Shown: positions 17,763-26,431 of the stretch, one piece after another
Numbering within the stretch: position 1 is the stretch's first letter
How the letters are laid out: every line of letters starts with the position of its first letter
Origin: JAEUUM01 sp038326165
GTDB taxonomy: Bacteria > Bacteroidota > Bacteroidia > Chitinophagales > Saprospiraceae
Direction of reading: 5' to 3'
Length of the DNA: 33,968 bases
Assembly: GCA_038326165.1 (NCBI GenBank)
Contig: JBBQJT010000037.1
Location: 1 to 33,968 of the forward strand
Position numbers and translations under genes: made by a program
The notes under the pieces: model-generated
The model's database searches: none
The model's input: only the letters and a program-made list of their open reading frames with translations
Told to the model about the DNA's origin: nothing

Positions 17763-18096
17763 TTTTAATATTATATTGATGATACTGGCTTGTTATATAG
17801 CTGGATTGTTCTTGCCCTGGTGGTCTGGGATGTTGGTTATTACAGCATTGAGTTTCTTTTTGAATTTTTCGATTTCAAAGGGTGCTGTAATTGGTGCTAT
17901 TGTGCTTGGGATATTGTGGTTAATTCTTGCAGTTTACACCCATTTCACAAACAACGGAATTTTGACTTCAAGAGTTGGGGAACTATTTCAAGGCTTGAGT
18001 TCCGTGCAATTGATATTGGCAACTTTTGTTATTGCTACAATATCAGGGAGTATATCAGGAATGGCTGGAGCTGCTCTCAAAAAACTAATTTCCTAA
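17752..18096 (+). CDS. Small four-helix membrane protein, function unknown
   Basis: A 114-residue hydrophobic protein with about four transmembrane helices (residues ~6-22, ~25-40, ~46-65 and ~85-108). Features are a GLFLPWW stretch after the first helix and a Gly/Ala/Ser-rich last helix (TISGSISGMAGAALKK). It starts inside the acylase gene: its ATG overlaps the acylase stop codon region by 11 bases, which implies translational coupling. It may assist localisation of the acylase, but this is inference from overlap only. I recognise no named family. Confidence 0.7.
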   Translation: MKTSFNIILMILACYIAGLFLPWWSGMLVITALSFFLNFSISKGAVIGAIVLGILWLILAVYTHFTNNGILTSRVGELFQGLSSVQLILATFVIATISGSISGMAGAALKKLIS

Positions 18097-18112
18097 ATAC
18101 GTATCAAATTTT

Positions 18113-18829
18113 TCATGAAAACATGGATCTCCATTTCATAATAAGCACACCCAGTGCAGCTTCTTTGACTATATTGCTTGACATTTTACTGGTGCCTGCT
18201 TCTCTGTCTTTGAAGGTGATTGGAATTTCTTTTATTCTGAAACCTCTGATCCAAGATTCGAATTTCATTTGAATTTGAAAGGCATAACCCACGAAACTGA
18301 TTTTGTTGAGATCGATGGCAGCAAGAACCTCTCGTTTGTAACCAATAAAACCAGCTGTTGGATCTTTTATGGGCATCCAAGTAATTAAGCGTGTATAAAT
18401 AGAACCACTTATAGATATCAACTTGCGTTGAAATGGCCAATTGACCAACTTGCCTCCCGCTACATATCGACTCCCAACTACAACGTCTGCTTGATCGAAT
18501 TCCAAAATTTCCATCAATTTTTGAAGATCAGAGGGAGCATGACTGAAATCTGCATCCATTTCATAAATAAAAGATGCCTCCGTCTTTAAACTGTATTTAA
18601 AACCTTCGATATAAGCAGTGCCTAATCCTAGTTTTCCTGCTCGCCGAATCAGAAAAACACGGTTGGGATTGATGTCCTGAAGAACTTTTATGCTATCCAG
18701 AGTTCCATCCGTCGAATTATCATCCACAATCAAAATTGATGTGTTTTCTGAAAGTTTGAGGACCTCAGGCACAATTCGAGAAATATTCTCGACTTCATTG
18801 TAGGTTGGTATAATTACTAAATGTCGCAA
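18113..18829 (-). CDS. Polyprenol-phosphate mannose/sugar synthase-like glycosyltransferase (GT2)
   Basis: A 238-residue GT2 enzyme without transmembrane helices at its end, the short Dpm1-like form. Motifs: VIIPTYNEVENI at the N-terminus, ILIVDDNSTDGT (nucleotide binding), GLGTAYIEGF, EMDADFSHAP (DAD metal motif, here M-D-A-D), VVGSRYVAGG, DPTAGFIGYKR and a final KDREAGTSKMS. These match polyprenol monophosphomannose synthase of the Dpm1 type, which loads a sugar from a nucleotide donor onto polyprenyl phosphate. The sugar is not certain. It could feed the GT-C enzyme at 5768. It lies 21 bases downstream of the fused E1 gene on the same strand and is convergent with the small membrane protein (16-base gap). 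Confidence 0.85.
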   Translation of the reverse strand: MRHLVIIPTYNEVENISRIVPEVLKLSENTSILIVDDNSTDGTLDSIKVLQDINPNRVFLIRRAGKLGLGTAYIEGFKYSLKTEASFIYEMDADFSHAPSDLQKLMEILEFDQADVVVGSRYVAGGKLVNWPFQRKLISISGSIYTRLITWMPIKDPTAGFIGYKREVLAAIDLNKISFVGYAFQIQMKFESWIRGFRIKEIPITFKDREAGTSKMSSNIVKEAALGVLIMKWRSMFS

Positions 18830-18850
18830 GTGGTTACTGAGTTATTGAAA

Positions 18851-21265
18851 TTAGTAAGTTGGGATTTCAGGAAATGTAGAAGGTGATGATTCGTTCATCA
18901 TTTGATAACAAGCTGTATATACATCTTCAACATTGGGCTTTGTAAAATAATCACCATCACTTCCATAAGGAGGTCGGTGCGGATGAGCGGTAATGGTAAC
19001 AGGAGCAGCATCTAACATCTGGTATCCTTTTTGAACTTCAAGTATTTGCTGTAACATATAACTTGTTGCCCCACCTGGCACATCTTCATCCATCACAACC
19101 AATCTATTGGTTTTGGCTAAGGAAGAGGAGATTAAACCATGAACATCAAATGGCAACAAAGTTTGTGCATCAATCAATTCAACAGATATTCCTTTATCTG
19201 CCAGCATTTGAACTGCTTGTTCGGCTACTCTGATACATGATCCATATGTCACGAGTGTGATGTCATTACCTTGAGTCAAAACTTCAGGCACTCCAAGTGG
19301 CACAGTAAAGCTATCTAAGTTCTCAGGGCAAGTCTCTTTTAAACGATATCCATTCAAACATTCAATTATCACCCCAGGATCAACTGATTGTATTAAGGTA
19401 TTATAAAAGCCAACTGCTTGGGTCATATTACGTGGAACCATTAGATACATTCCGCGCAAGGAGTGAATCAACATTCCCATTGGGCTGCCAGCATGCCATA
19501 TTCCTTCCAATCTGTGTCCACGAGTTCGAATGATGACAGGTGCCTGCTGCAATCCATCACTTCTATATCTCAAAGTAGCAATATCATCTGTCATTGGCTG
19601 CAAACCATAGATGATATAATCGAGGTATTGTATTTCGGTAATAGGTCTCCAACCACGCATAGCAAGTCCCAAAGATTGACCCACAATGGTCCATTCTCTA
19701 ATACCTACATCAAATACACGTTCTTCTCCATATTTTGCTTGTAACCCTGCAAATCCTTGGTTTACATCACCAATTTGCCCGACATCTTCTCCGAATGCGA
19801 GTACTTTGGAGTTACTTTGCAGCAAACCATCAAAATATTTATTCAGTATTTCATAGCCATTCAACACTTCGCTGTCAGAACTTATTTGCGGTTTTACTTC
19901 TTTTATATTGATTGCAGCATTACTTCCATCTGCATACAAGCCAGAGTGATAATGCCCATCTGCTTCTTCATAAGTAGCCTGCACCCAACCTTGCAATGCA
20001 GCAATTGAGATGGCATCACTTCCCGCAGCATGAAATGATATTTGACGGGCTGCTTTCACCATTTCATGAACAGCTGGTACTTTGTTCGCTTTAAAATCTT
20101 GAATGATTTGATTGATCTTTTCATTATTCAATTCCATTTGCACTGCATCCAATAAAGAAAGTATCTCTTGATTTTTGATTTTTAGTGGTTCAAGAAATGT
20201 ATTCCAGGCATTTTCGCGACCTTGCTTGGCTTTGGATTTTGCAGTTTCTCTGATTTCGGAGAGTTCAGCTTCGGTAGCTATACTTTTATCCAGTATCCAA
20301 CTTGCCATTTTTTCAATACAATCAAAGTTTTTTTCAAACTCCAGTCTTTCTTTTGATTTGTAGCGCTCGTGACTTCCTGATGTACTATGTCCTTGCGGTT
20401 GAGTAACTTCTTGTACATGTATAAGTGCGGGTACATGATGTTTGCGTGATAGGCTTGTGGCGCGTTCAAAGGTTTCCATGAGTCCCGGGTAATCCCAAGC
20501 TTTTACCTCATAAATGCACAATCCGTCACCATTTTCATCGAGACGGAAACCATTCAATGCTTTGGAAATACTTCTTTTGGTGGTTTGATAATCAATAGGA
20601 ACTGATATTCCATAACCGTCATCCCATACACATACAACTAGTGGAACCTTAGATACGCAAGCTGCATTGATAGTTTCCCAAAAAACACCTTCTGAAGTAG
20701 ATGCATCCCCAATAGTTACAAAGCTTATTTCATTGCCTTCGTTGCTAAAATTGTCAGCGTTATCAAAAGGAACTTCACGAAATTTACGTGAGGCGAATGC
20801 CAAGCCAAAAGCTCGTGCCATCTGTCCACCAGTTGAAGAAATATCAGAAGATACATTAAAACGATTGGTTGTTGCAAGCCAATTGTTGTCTTTATCAATC
20901 ATTGGTGTAGCAAAGTGGCTGTTCATTTGTCGGCCACCCGAAAAAATATCATTAACAGGATCTGCATACAATTGCGCAAAGAAATTCTCTACGGAGCATT
21001 CACCTAAGGCCATCATAAAAGTTTGATCGCGATAATAACCTGATCTGAAATCACCTTTTTTGAAATGTCTGGCCATTGCTATTTGAGGTAATTCTTTACC
21101 ATCACCCACGATCCCAAATTTGGCTTTTCCGGTAAGAACTTCTTTTCTGCCTGTAATACTTACCTCCCGACTCAGGCAACATACAGCAAAGTCTTCCAAG
21201 ACATTTTCTTTATACTCTTGAGGTATTACGGGGGTTTCTGCTGTGATATTTTTTGGCTCTTCCAT
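18851..21265 (-). CDS. Fused alpha/beta E1 component of a 2-oxoacid (branched-chain type) dehydrogenase
   Basis: An 804-residue protein that joins the two E1 subunits in one chain. The alpha half (about 1-400) has GYYRDQTFMMALGE, a GGRQMNSHF loop, STGGQMARAFGLA and the thiamine diphosphate motif starting GDASTSEG at 186 and ending WDDGYGI at ~214-220. The usual end of that motif is N-N-G; here it is D-D-G. The beta half (about 445-790) has LAFGEDVGQIGDVNQGF, VFDVGIREWTIVGQSLGLAMRGWRPITEIQYLDY, GSPMGML, LVTYGSC and DAQTLLPFD. Fused E1 is common in Bacteroidota and is usually annotated as 2-oxoisovalerate dehydrogenase; pyruvate specificity is not excluded. A TATCTTTG element lies 21 bases upstream of the ATG. 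Confidence 0.9.
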   Translation of the reverse strand: MEEPKNITAETPVIPQEYKENVLEDFAVCCLSREVSITGRKEVLTGKAKFGIVGDGKELPQIAMARHFKKGDFRSGYYRDQTFMMALGECSVENFFAQLYADPVNDIFSGGRQMNSHFATPMIDKDNNWLATTNRFNVSSDISSTGGQMARAFGLAFASRKFREVPFDNADNFSNEGNEISFVTIGDASTSEGVFWETINAACVSKVPLVVCVWDDGYGISVPIDYQTTKRSISKALNGFRLDENGDGLCIYEVKAWDYPGLMETFERATSLSRKHHVPALIHVQEVTQPQGHSTSGSHERYKSKERLEFEKNFDCIEKMASWILDKSIATEAELSEIRETAKSKAKQGRENAWNTFLEPLKIKNQEILSLLDAVQMELNNEKINQIIQDFKANKVPAVHEMVKAARQISFHAAGSDAISIAALQGWVQATYEEADGHYHSGLYADGSNAAINIKEVKPQISSDSEVLNGYEILNKYFDGLLQSNSKVLAFGEDVGQIGDVNQGFAGLQAKYGEERVFDVGIREWTIVGQSLGLAMRGWRPITEIQYLDYIIYGLQPMTDDIATLRYRSDGLQQAPVIIRTRGHRLEGIWHAGSPMGMLIHSLRGMYLMVPRNMTQAVGFYNTLIQSVDPGVIIECLNGYRLKETCPENLDSFTVPLGVPEVLTQGNDITLVTYGSCIRVAEQAVQMLADKGISVELIDAQTLLPFDVHGLISSSLAKTNRLVVMDEDVPGGATSYMLQQILEVQKGYQMLDAAPVTITAHPHRPPYGSDGDYFTKPNVEDVYTACYQMMNESSPSTFPEIPTY

Positions 21266-21286
21266 TTTGGATTCAACTTATTGGTA

Positions 21287-21294
21287 CAAAGATA
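21287..21294 (-). promoter_or_regulatory. -7 promoter element (TATCTTTG) for the fused E1 gene
   Basis: On the minus strand this reads TATCTTTG, a full match to TAnnTTTG. It is 21 bases before the E1 start codon. No clear -33 element is placed. Confidence 0.5.
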
Positions 21295-21407
21295 AGATAG
21301 AACTTCAAAGTATTTAAACTCTTACAAATGAACCTTAAATAATCCATTAACGTAAATTTAACTGACTGATTGCAACGAATACATTGTTTAATGGTATTTA
21401 ATGTTTG

Positions 21408-21415
21408 TATATTTG
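21408..21415 (+). promoter_or_regulatory. -7 promoter element (TATATTTG) for the DUF1573 gene
   Basis: TATATTTG fits TAnnTTTG, with a TTG at 21384-21386 as a possible -33 element, 21 bases upstream. It lies 32 bases before the ATG at 21448 and rules out the earlier TTG at 21370 as the translational start. Confidence 0.55.
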
Positions 21416-21447
21416 TTCTATTAATTTCATCATCAATTAAAACACTC

Positions 21448-21945
21448 ATGAAACAGAGTATTCTTACTTTAGCTTTTTTTGCGGTTTGCGCTTTTGCATT
21501 TGCTCAAACTACACCCGTTGCCAACCCGACAAGTCCATCTGAGCTCGCTGCTCCCGACGCTACTCCTCACTCAGGAGCAAATATGAAGTTTGAAACAGTT
21601 GAAATGGATTATGGAACATTGGATCAAGGTGGTGACCCATTGAGAATTTTCACATTCACTAATGTTGGCACTGAACCTTTAATTATCAAAAATGCGAAAG
21701 GAAGTTGCGGTTGCACAGTTCCAACTTGGCCTAAAGAACCAATCATGCCAGGTGAAACCAACAAAATTGAAGTTCGTTACGACACTCAACGTGTAGGTCC
21801 TTTCTCTAAAAGAATTACAATCGAAACAAACGAAGATATTGGTACTCGTGCTTTAACCATCAAAGGTGAAGTTCGTAAAGTTACTCCTGATGAGCCAGTT
21901 CCAACTGTTAAGCCTAATGTGCTTCAAGGAAACGGTTCTTTTTAA
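21448..21945 (+). CDS. DUF1573 domain protein, exported
   Basis: A 165-residue exported protein. The ATG at 21448 opens into a signal peptide (KQSILTLAFFAVCAFAFAQ). The mature part is one DUF1573 Ig-like domain: DYGTLDQGGDPLRIFTFTN, then the signature PLIIKNAKGSCGCTVPTWP, then PGETNKIEVRYDTQRVGPFSK and a last strand LTIKGEV. Such domains are ASH/MSP-like and often in secreted or periplasmic Bacteroidota proteins of unknown role. An earlier in-frame TTG lies upstream of the promoter, so the shorter form is chosen. A terminator-like hairpin follows 24 bases after the stop. Confidence 0.85.
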   Translation: MKQSILTLAFFAVCAFAFAQTTPVANPTSPSELAAPDATPHSGANMKFETVEMDYGTLDQGGDPLRIFTFTNVGTEPLIIKNAKGSCGCTVPTWPKEPIMPGETNKIEVRYDTQRVGPFSKRITIETNEDIGTRALTIKGEVRKVTPDEPVPTVKPNVLQGNGSF

Positions 21946-21968
21946 TTTCTGATTCCTCAGCATCTGAC

Positions 21969-22000
21969 TAAAGCCACTCTGAACACTCGGAGTGGCTTTA
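21969..22000 (+). terminator. Probable terminator after the DUF1573 gene
   Basis: An 11-bp perfect inverted repeat: TAAAGCCACTC (21969-21979) and GAGTGGCTTTA (21990-22000) with a 10-base loop. It is followed by TTATTATTT rather than a pure T run. Confidence 0.65.
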
Positions 22001-22137
22001 TTATTTCGGGTAGATGCTACTCGTAATATATTATTGAGTTATCTAGTTTTTTAATTTGTTGAAGCATTTTAGACCAATCATATCAAAGATGAGTTATTTA
22101 CACATTCATATATTCTTGAATATGATTAAAGCTTGAC

Positions 22138-22145
22138 TAACTTTA
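22138..22145 (+). promoter_or_regulatory. -7 promoter element (TAACTTTA) for the OmpA-like gene
   Basis: TAACTTTA differs from TAnnTTTG only in the last base. A TTG lies about 20 bases upstream. The ATG of the OmpA-like gene is 18 bases downstream. Confidence 0.45.
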
Positions 22146-22163
22146 CATTTTAATTTACCTTCC

Positions 22164-23126
22164 ATGAAATATACTGCCCTAGCTCTGTTTTTGGTTTTGA
22201 TGCTTTCATCCTGCGTCACCAAGAAAAAATTCAACAATCTTTTATTCGAAAAGAATCAATTGCAGCGCAATTATGACGATTTGATTTTTGTGCATGAGCA
22301 AAATAAAAAGCTCCTGATTCAAAAAGACAGTTTGGAACTTTTGCAAGAGGATTGCTCAAAGAAATTAAAAAGCACTCAAGATGAACTAAGTTCTACAAGA
22401 GTTTCATTCCAAGACATCAATGTAAGATACAATAAATTGGTCGATCAGAATAAGTTCATAACCGATGCAAGTGCCAAGGAACGACAGTCATTCCTGAATG
22501 AGTTGAATGACAAGGATGATATTCTGGAAAAGAAGAGAAAGGAACTTGACAGCCTGCAACTAGCATTGGTTGTTCGTGAAAAAGCCTTAGAGGCCTCTAC
22601 TTCAGCGCTCGGTGCTCAAAATGAAAAATTACAACAACTGCAAAGTATTCTAGAGCAAAAAAATGGGGTATTGCAAAGCATTCAAGACAAATTACGTCAA
22701 ACATTGTCCGGTATCAATTCAGCTGATATCAGTATTGTTCAAAAGGATGGCAAATTGTACACTACCATCAGTCAGGACCTTTTGTTTGCTAGCGGAAGTT
22801 CCAAAATTGATCCCAAAGGTGAGAATGCTATTAAATCACTGGCACAGGTTTTGGCTAAATATCAGGATATTGAAATATTGGTTGAAGGTCACACCGATAC
22901 AGATGGTTCGGAAGATCTGAATTGGAAATTAAGTGCAGATAGGGCAGTAGTGGTTACCAAAGTGCTGATGTCCCAAGGTGTCGAAGCTACGCGTATTGTC
23001 CCTTCAGGAAGAGCATATTTTCTGCCAATTGGCGACAACAAGAATTGGGAAGGAAAAAAGAAAAATCGAAGAACAGAGATTATAATTTCACCTCGTCTTC
23101 AGTCGTTGTATGACTATATAAAATAG
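22164..23126 (+). CDS. OmpA-family peptidoglycan-binding lipoprotein with coiled coil
   Basis: A 320-residue lipoprotein. The lipobox is L-S-S-C with Cys17. Residues ~25-180 are a long charged helix with heptad-like Leu/Ile spacing, likely a coiled coil. The C-terminal OmpA domain (~185-310) has a strand LLFASGSSKIDPKGENAIKS-type opening (positions ~207-224), VEGHTDTDG (~240-248), then NWKLSADRA and GKKKNRRTEIII. The D and R positions that contact meso-diaminopimelate in OmpA domains are present (TDTDG, NRRTE). It probably tethers the outer membrane to peptidoglycan. The M43 protease gene starts nine bases after its stop, so the two are probably cotranscribed. Confidence 0.85.
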   Translation: MKYTALALFLVLMLSSCVTKKKFNNLLFEKNQLQRNYDDLIFVHEQNKKLLIQKDSLELLQEDCSKKLKSTQDELSSTRVSFQDINVRYNKLVDQNKFITDASAKERQSFLNELNDKDDILEKKRKELDSLQLALVVREKALEASTSALGAQNEKLQQLQSILEQKNGVLQSIQDKLRQTLSGINSADISIVQKDGKLYTTISQDLLFASGSSKIDPKGENAIKSLAQVLAKYQDIEILVEGHTDTDGSEDLNWKLSADRAVVVTKVLMSQGVEATRIVPSGRAYFLPIGDNKNWEGKKKNRRTEIIISPRLQSLYDYIK

Positions 23127-23135
23127 CAAATCATA

Positions 23136-24323
23136 TTGAAATACTGGTTCATATCGATACTGTTGATCGGGTCTAACATTTTGTTGGCTCAAATCAGATG
23201 CGGAACCGAAAATCAGCCATCTCCGTCTATTCCTTTTCAAAAGGGGAGTCAGTTAAGGAGCGTTATTGTGATACCTGTAATATTTCATGTTGTTTATAGA
23301 AATCAGAGCGATAGCATAAGTGATGAGAGGATCTTCTCTCAATTGGACGTACTCAATTCTGACTTTCGAGCCATTAATTCGGACAAAACATCGCTTCCGG
23401 ATAAATTCAGAGCCCTTTTGGTTGATATGGAGATTGAATTTTGTTTGGCTGGTATGGACCCTTCTGGATTTCCAAGCACGGGTATTATAAGGAAAAATAC
23501 AAGCATTGTAGGCATTGGTTCTGCTACGACAGCTGAGAATCCTGCACGTTCATTAATAAAATACGATGTTCTAGGTGGAAGTGATTGTTGGGATCCTTCA
23601 AAGTACCTCAATATTTGGGTAGGCAGTTTTGGAGCCAACACTCCAATTCTTGCTGAAGCCAAGTTTCCATGGGAAAATAATCCCAAAGAAGATGGAATTC
23701 GAATAGATCCAGACTATGTAGGTATCAATTGTGTCAAACCTCTTAATCCGCAATATGACCTAGGTCGTACACTTACTCATGAAATTGGACATTATCTCGG
23801 CCTGCTGCATCCTTGGGGCCCAGATTGTGATGATGATGATCAAGTTCAAGATACTCCCAATCAGAGACTGGCTTGGGGAGGCTGCCCTGTAAATCCTCTG
23901 GATCCTTGTGGTGAAGATATCATGTTTCAAAATTATATGCAATTCACAGACGACAACTGTATGTCTTTGTTTACCAAAGGTCAGAAAGAACGGGTTGATG
24001 CTATGATAAACGAATATCGGCCTGAACTATTGAACCAGAGCATAACTTGCAATGAATACAGAACCCATCAGGCTATACAATCCAGTCAGTGGAGGATTTT
24101 CCCTATTCCTGCTCATGATTGTCTGATGCTTGAAAACAAATTGCAATCGATGGAACGTGTGGAACTCAGGATTGTAAATATGGTGGGCATTGCTGTTAAA
24201 AGCTACAGCACACAAATTGAGGCACTGCGTCCCATTGATCTGTCCTCTATTCCGTCGGGTATTTATTTTCTTGAAATATCAGGAAAACAAGGTCAAATAA
24301 GAACCCGCTTTGTCAAACAATAA
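23136..24323 (+). CDS. M43 (pappalysin/cytophagalysin-like) zinc metalloprotease with T9SS sorting domain, TTG start
   Basis: A 395-residue secreted protease. The start is a TTG at 23136: the encoded signal peptide (KYWFISILLIGSNILLAQ) begins immediately after it, and there is no in-frame ATG before the catalytic domain's first strands. The zinc motif HEIGHYLGLLH (215-225) gives the ligands H215, H219 and H225 with E216 as the catalytic base. The Met-turn region is FQNYMQFTDDNCM. Cysteine pairs around DCDDDDQVQDTPNQ and GGCPVNPLDPCGED are typical of M43 members and Ca binding. The last ~75 residues (WRIFPIPAHD..., PSGIYFLEISG, ending FVKQ) are the T9SS sorting domain. It lies 9 bases after the OmpA-like gene. 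Confidence 0.85.
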   Translation: MKYWFISILLIGSNILLAQIRCGTENQPSPSIPFQKGSQLRSVIVIPVIFHVVYRNQSDSISDERIFSQLDVLNSDFRAINSDKTSLPDKFRALLVDMEIEFCLAGMDPSGFPSTGIIRKNTSIVGIGSATTAENPARSLIKYDVLGGSDCWDPSKYLNIWVGSFGANTPILAEAKFPWENNPKEDGIRIDPDYVGINCVKPLNPQYDLGRTLTHEIGHYLGLLHPWGPDCDDDDQVQDTPNQRLAWGGCPVNPLDPCGEDIMFQNYMQFTDDNCMSLFTKGQKERVDAMINEYRPELLNQSITCNEYRTHQAIQSSQWRIFPIPAHDCLMLENKLQSMERVELRIVNMVGIAVKSYSTQIEALRPIDLSSIPSGIYFLEISGKQGQIRTRFVKQ

Positions 24324-24327
24324 GTAA

Positions 24328-25191
24328 TTACTTCCCAAAAATATCTTTATTGGTTTTTTTCTTGTTTGCAGGGTCCACAGGAGGTGCAGATTGAATATCG
24401 TGCCATACCATTTCTTTGTAGCGCCATTGTTTTTTCTTCCATTCAAATGCATCATAACTTCCATCAGGTACCATTTGCAAATCACCAGATTCACTTGGCA
24501 TCATGATCAAATGATCGAGAATTATTTTGCCATATTCTGGATCATAATTGCACTTAAAAGACGCAGTTTTTCCAAACTTATAGACAACTCTGTGTTGGCA
24601 AGTTTCAGGATTTGTGATTCCACACCAGATTGGCAATCCAAATTTGGGTTTGCCTTTTTCGAAATAAAGAATATCTAGAATTTTTGCTCTATCTGTTGCA
24701 CTTTCAGAATATCCGAACAAGGTGTAGATTGTTCCTATCTTTGTTTTAGTAGTGTGTATATTGTAATAAAGTGCACCGTACCATTGGCTAGGATCTAAAA
24801 TTTTATTGATAAAATTTTTGTCACGGATTTTGGCTTCATTTGGGGTCAAGGAAAATAAAGTATCCTTAGTCTGAATCAATCCGAAATGTAGAATATTTTG
24901 TGGTGAAAGTGGTAACTCCAATGTGTAAATTCGGAAGGAACTATCTGGCGGATAAAGCATAGCTCCTATTTCTAAATCTAACAACCTATCTTGAAGTGAT
25001 TCTTTGATTTTCAGATAATTACTTAAGTTATTCGTGAAACGATTTGTGATCAATTTCATCGAATCTTCAGGGTGTTGATCACTCAGCCAAATTGCATCAT
25101 TTATTAATTCTTGCCTTCCGAAGTCTTGAGAAAAAATTGGCAGGATTGGAAGGCAAATAAAGCCAAGAATTAATATGGAGTATTTAATCAT
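24328..25191 (-). CDS. Secreted protein of unknown function
   Basis: A 287-residue exported protein. The signal peptide is IKYSILILGFICLPILPIFS with cleavage before QDFG. The mature part has no motif I recognise. Notable segments are the amphipathic helices QDRLLDLEIGAMLYPPDSSF, a WYGALYYNIHTTK strand, the Trp/Cys segment GLPIWCGITNPETC and the Lys-rich C-terminus (PANKKKTNKDIFGK). The two cysteines (IWC...ETC) are close together and could pair. The gene is convergent with the M43 protease, with four bases between stops. No conserved catalytic site is visible. Confidence 0.7.
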   Translation of the reverse strand: MIKYSILILGFICLPILPIFSQDFGRQELINDAIWLSDQHPEDSMKLITNRFTNNLSNYLKIKESLQDRLLDLEIGAMLYPPDSSFRIYTLELPLSPQNILHFGLIQTKDTLFSLTPNEAKIRDKNFINKILDPSQWYGALYYNIHTTKTKIGTIYTLFGYSESATDRAKILDILYFEKGKPKFGLPIWCGITNPETCQHRVVYKFGKTASFKCNYDPEYGKIILDHLIMMPSESGDLQMVPDGSYDAFEWKKKQWRYKEMVWHDIQSAPPVDPANKKKTNKDIFGK

Positions 25192-25307
25192 TGTGTTGTT
25201 ATAACGTCACAGAATAAAAATCAAGTATAAATAGTTGGTATGGTTTTGGCCTAATGATAATTGAACATTTCGATCCCAATTTTTACATATTATAATCCTA
25301 AGAAGAG

Positions 25308-25329
25308 TGCCTACCTGAAAAGGTGGGCA
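25308..25329. terminator. Probable terminator after the mdh-peroxiredoxin-vWA operon
   Basis: TGCCTACCT (25308-25316), a GAAA loop and AGGTGGGCA (25321-25329) form a nine-pair stem with one G-T pair. It lies six bases beyond the vWA stop codon. The better T run (TTTTT) follows it on the plus strand; the minus-strand tail is CTCTTCTT, so direction is uncertain. Confidence 0.55.
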
Positions 25330-25335
25330 TTTTTG

Positions 25336-26430
25336 TTACATCCGCTTCCTCTTATTGGCCAAATAATCCTGAAAGAATAGCGATCCTAAATTGTCCAAAC
25401 CACTGTAGAAGGCCTTGCCATTGTTTGCTTTGGTAAACTGCTGCACAAAGTTGATCAAATACGGATCTTGTGCGATCATAAAAGTGGTAATGGGAATGCT
25501 GAGTTTTTTGCATTTCATTGCAAGGCTGAGTGTTCTATTGACAATTGTTTTGTCTAAGCCAAAACTATTCTGATAGTAATTTTTACCTTTTTTGATGCAG
25601 GTAGGTTTTCCGTCAGTAATCATAAAAATCTGCCTGTTCGGATTTTTTCTTTTTCTTAAAATATCCATAGCAAGTTCAAGTCCTGCAACTGTATTGGTAT
25701 GATATGGACCTACTTCAAGGTATGGCAAGTCTTTCAGTTCTATTTGCCATGCATCATTGCCAAATACAATAAAGTCAATTGTATCCTTAGGATATTTGGT
25801 CCGGATCAATTCGGCAAGAGCCATTGCTACTCTTTTGGCAGGAGTAATTCTGTCTTCACCATACAAGATCATGCTATGTGAAATATCAATCATGACCACT
25901 GTACTCATTTGACTTTGGTAATGAGTTTCTTGAACCACCAAATCTTTTTCAGTAAGTTTAAACTCATTGATACCGGATCGGATTTGAGCATTTTTTATGC
26001 TTTCTGTAGCGGAAATATGCTCTGTCTTATCACCAAATTCAAAGGCTCGCATGTCAGAAGTAAATTCCTCACCTCTTCCAATTGCTTTGGTGGTGTGATT
26101 GCCTGGAGATGCTTTTTTTATTTTGCCAAAAACATCCTCAAGTGCTTTTTGGCGGATAGCTATTTCCATTTTGGATGTAGGCACAGAACCCAAGCCACTG
26201 CGGTCAGGTTTGCTGAGATATCCTTTTTTGATCAATTCGTCAATAAAGTCTGCAATTCCATAATTGCTATCTGTCAACTTGTATTTTTTGTCCAATTCGG
26301 TCAGCCAGGACAAGGCTTCATCCACCTGTCCAGAAGTATGTAGCAACAACTCTTGAAAAATTTTAAACAACTTATCAAAAGGAGATTTTTCTTCGGAGTC
26401 TGATGCTTGTGAAAATTGGTATCCTATCAT
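25336..26430 (-). CDS. vWA-domain protein with complete MIDAS (COG4867-like)
   Basis: A 364-residue protein with no signal peptide. Residues 1-170 are a helical N-terminal domain with GRGEEFTSDMRAFEFGDKTEHISATESIKNA, a segment typical of vWA proteins of the CoxE/YehP or COG4867 type. The vWA domain follows with a full MIDAS: D182-x-S184-x-S186 (DISHSM), T245 in HTNT and D273 in ITDGKPT. Such proteins usually act with a MoxR-type AAA+ ATPase in metal-insertion or protein-assembly complexes. No MoxR gene is in this window. Here the partners are a peroxiredoxin-like gene (one-base gap) and malate dehydrogenase (69 bases further upstream). Confidence 0.85.
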   Translation of the reverse strand: MIGYQFSQASDSEEKSPFDKLFKIFQELLLHTSGQVDEALSWLTELDKKYKLTDSNYGIADFIDELIKKGYLSKPDRSGLGSVPTSKMEIAIRQKALEDVFGKIKKASPGNHTTKAIGRGEEFTSDMRAFEFGDKTEHISATESIKNAQIRSGINEFKLTEKDLVVQETHYQSQMSTVVMIDISHSMILYGEDRITPAKRVAMALAELIRTKYPKDTIDFIVFGNDAWQIELKDLPYLEVGPYHTNTVAGLELAMDILRKRKNPNRQIFMITDGKPTCIKKGKNYYQNSFGLDKTIVNRTLSLAMKCKKLSIPITTFMIAQDPYLINFVQQFTKANNGKAFYSGLDNLGSLFFQDYLANKRKRM

Positions 26431-26431
26431 G

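Noticed and set aside
25909..26343. 144-codon plus-strand frame inside the vWA gene
   Set aside because: Antisense to the vWA domain protein with intact MIDAS. Phe/Cys-rich translation typical of shadow frames.
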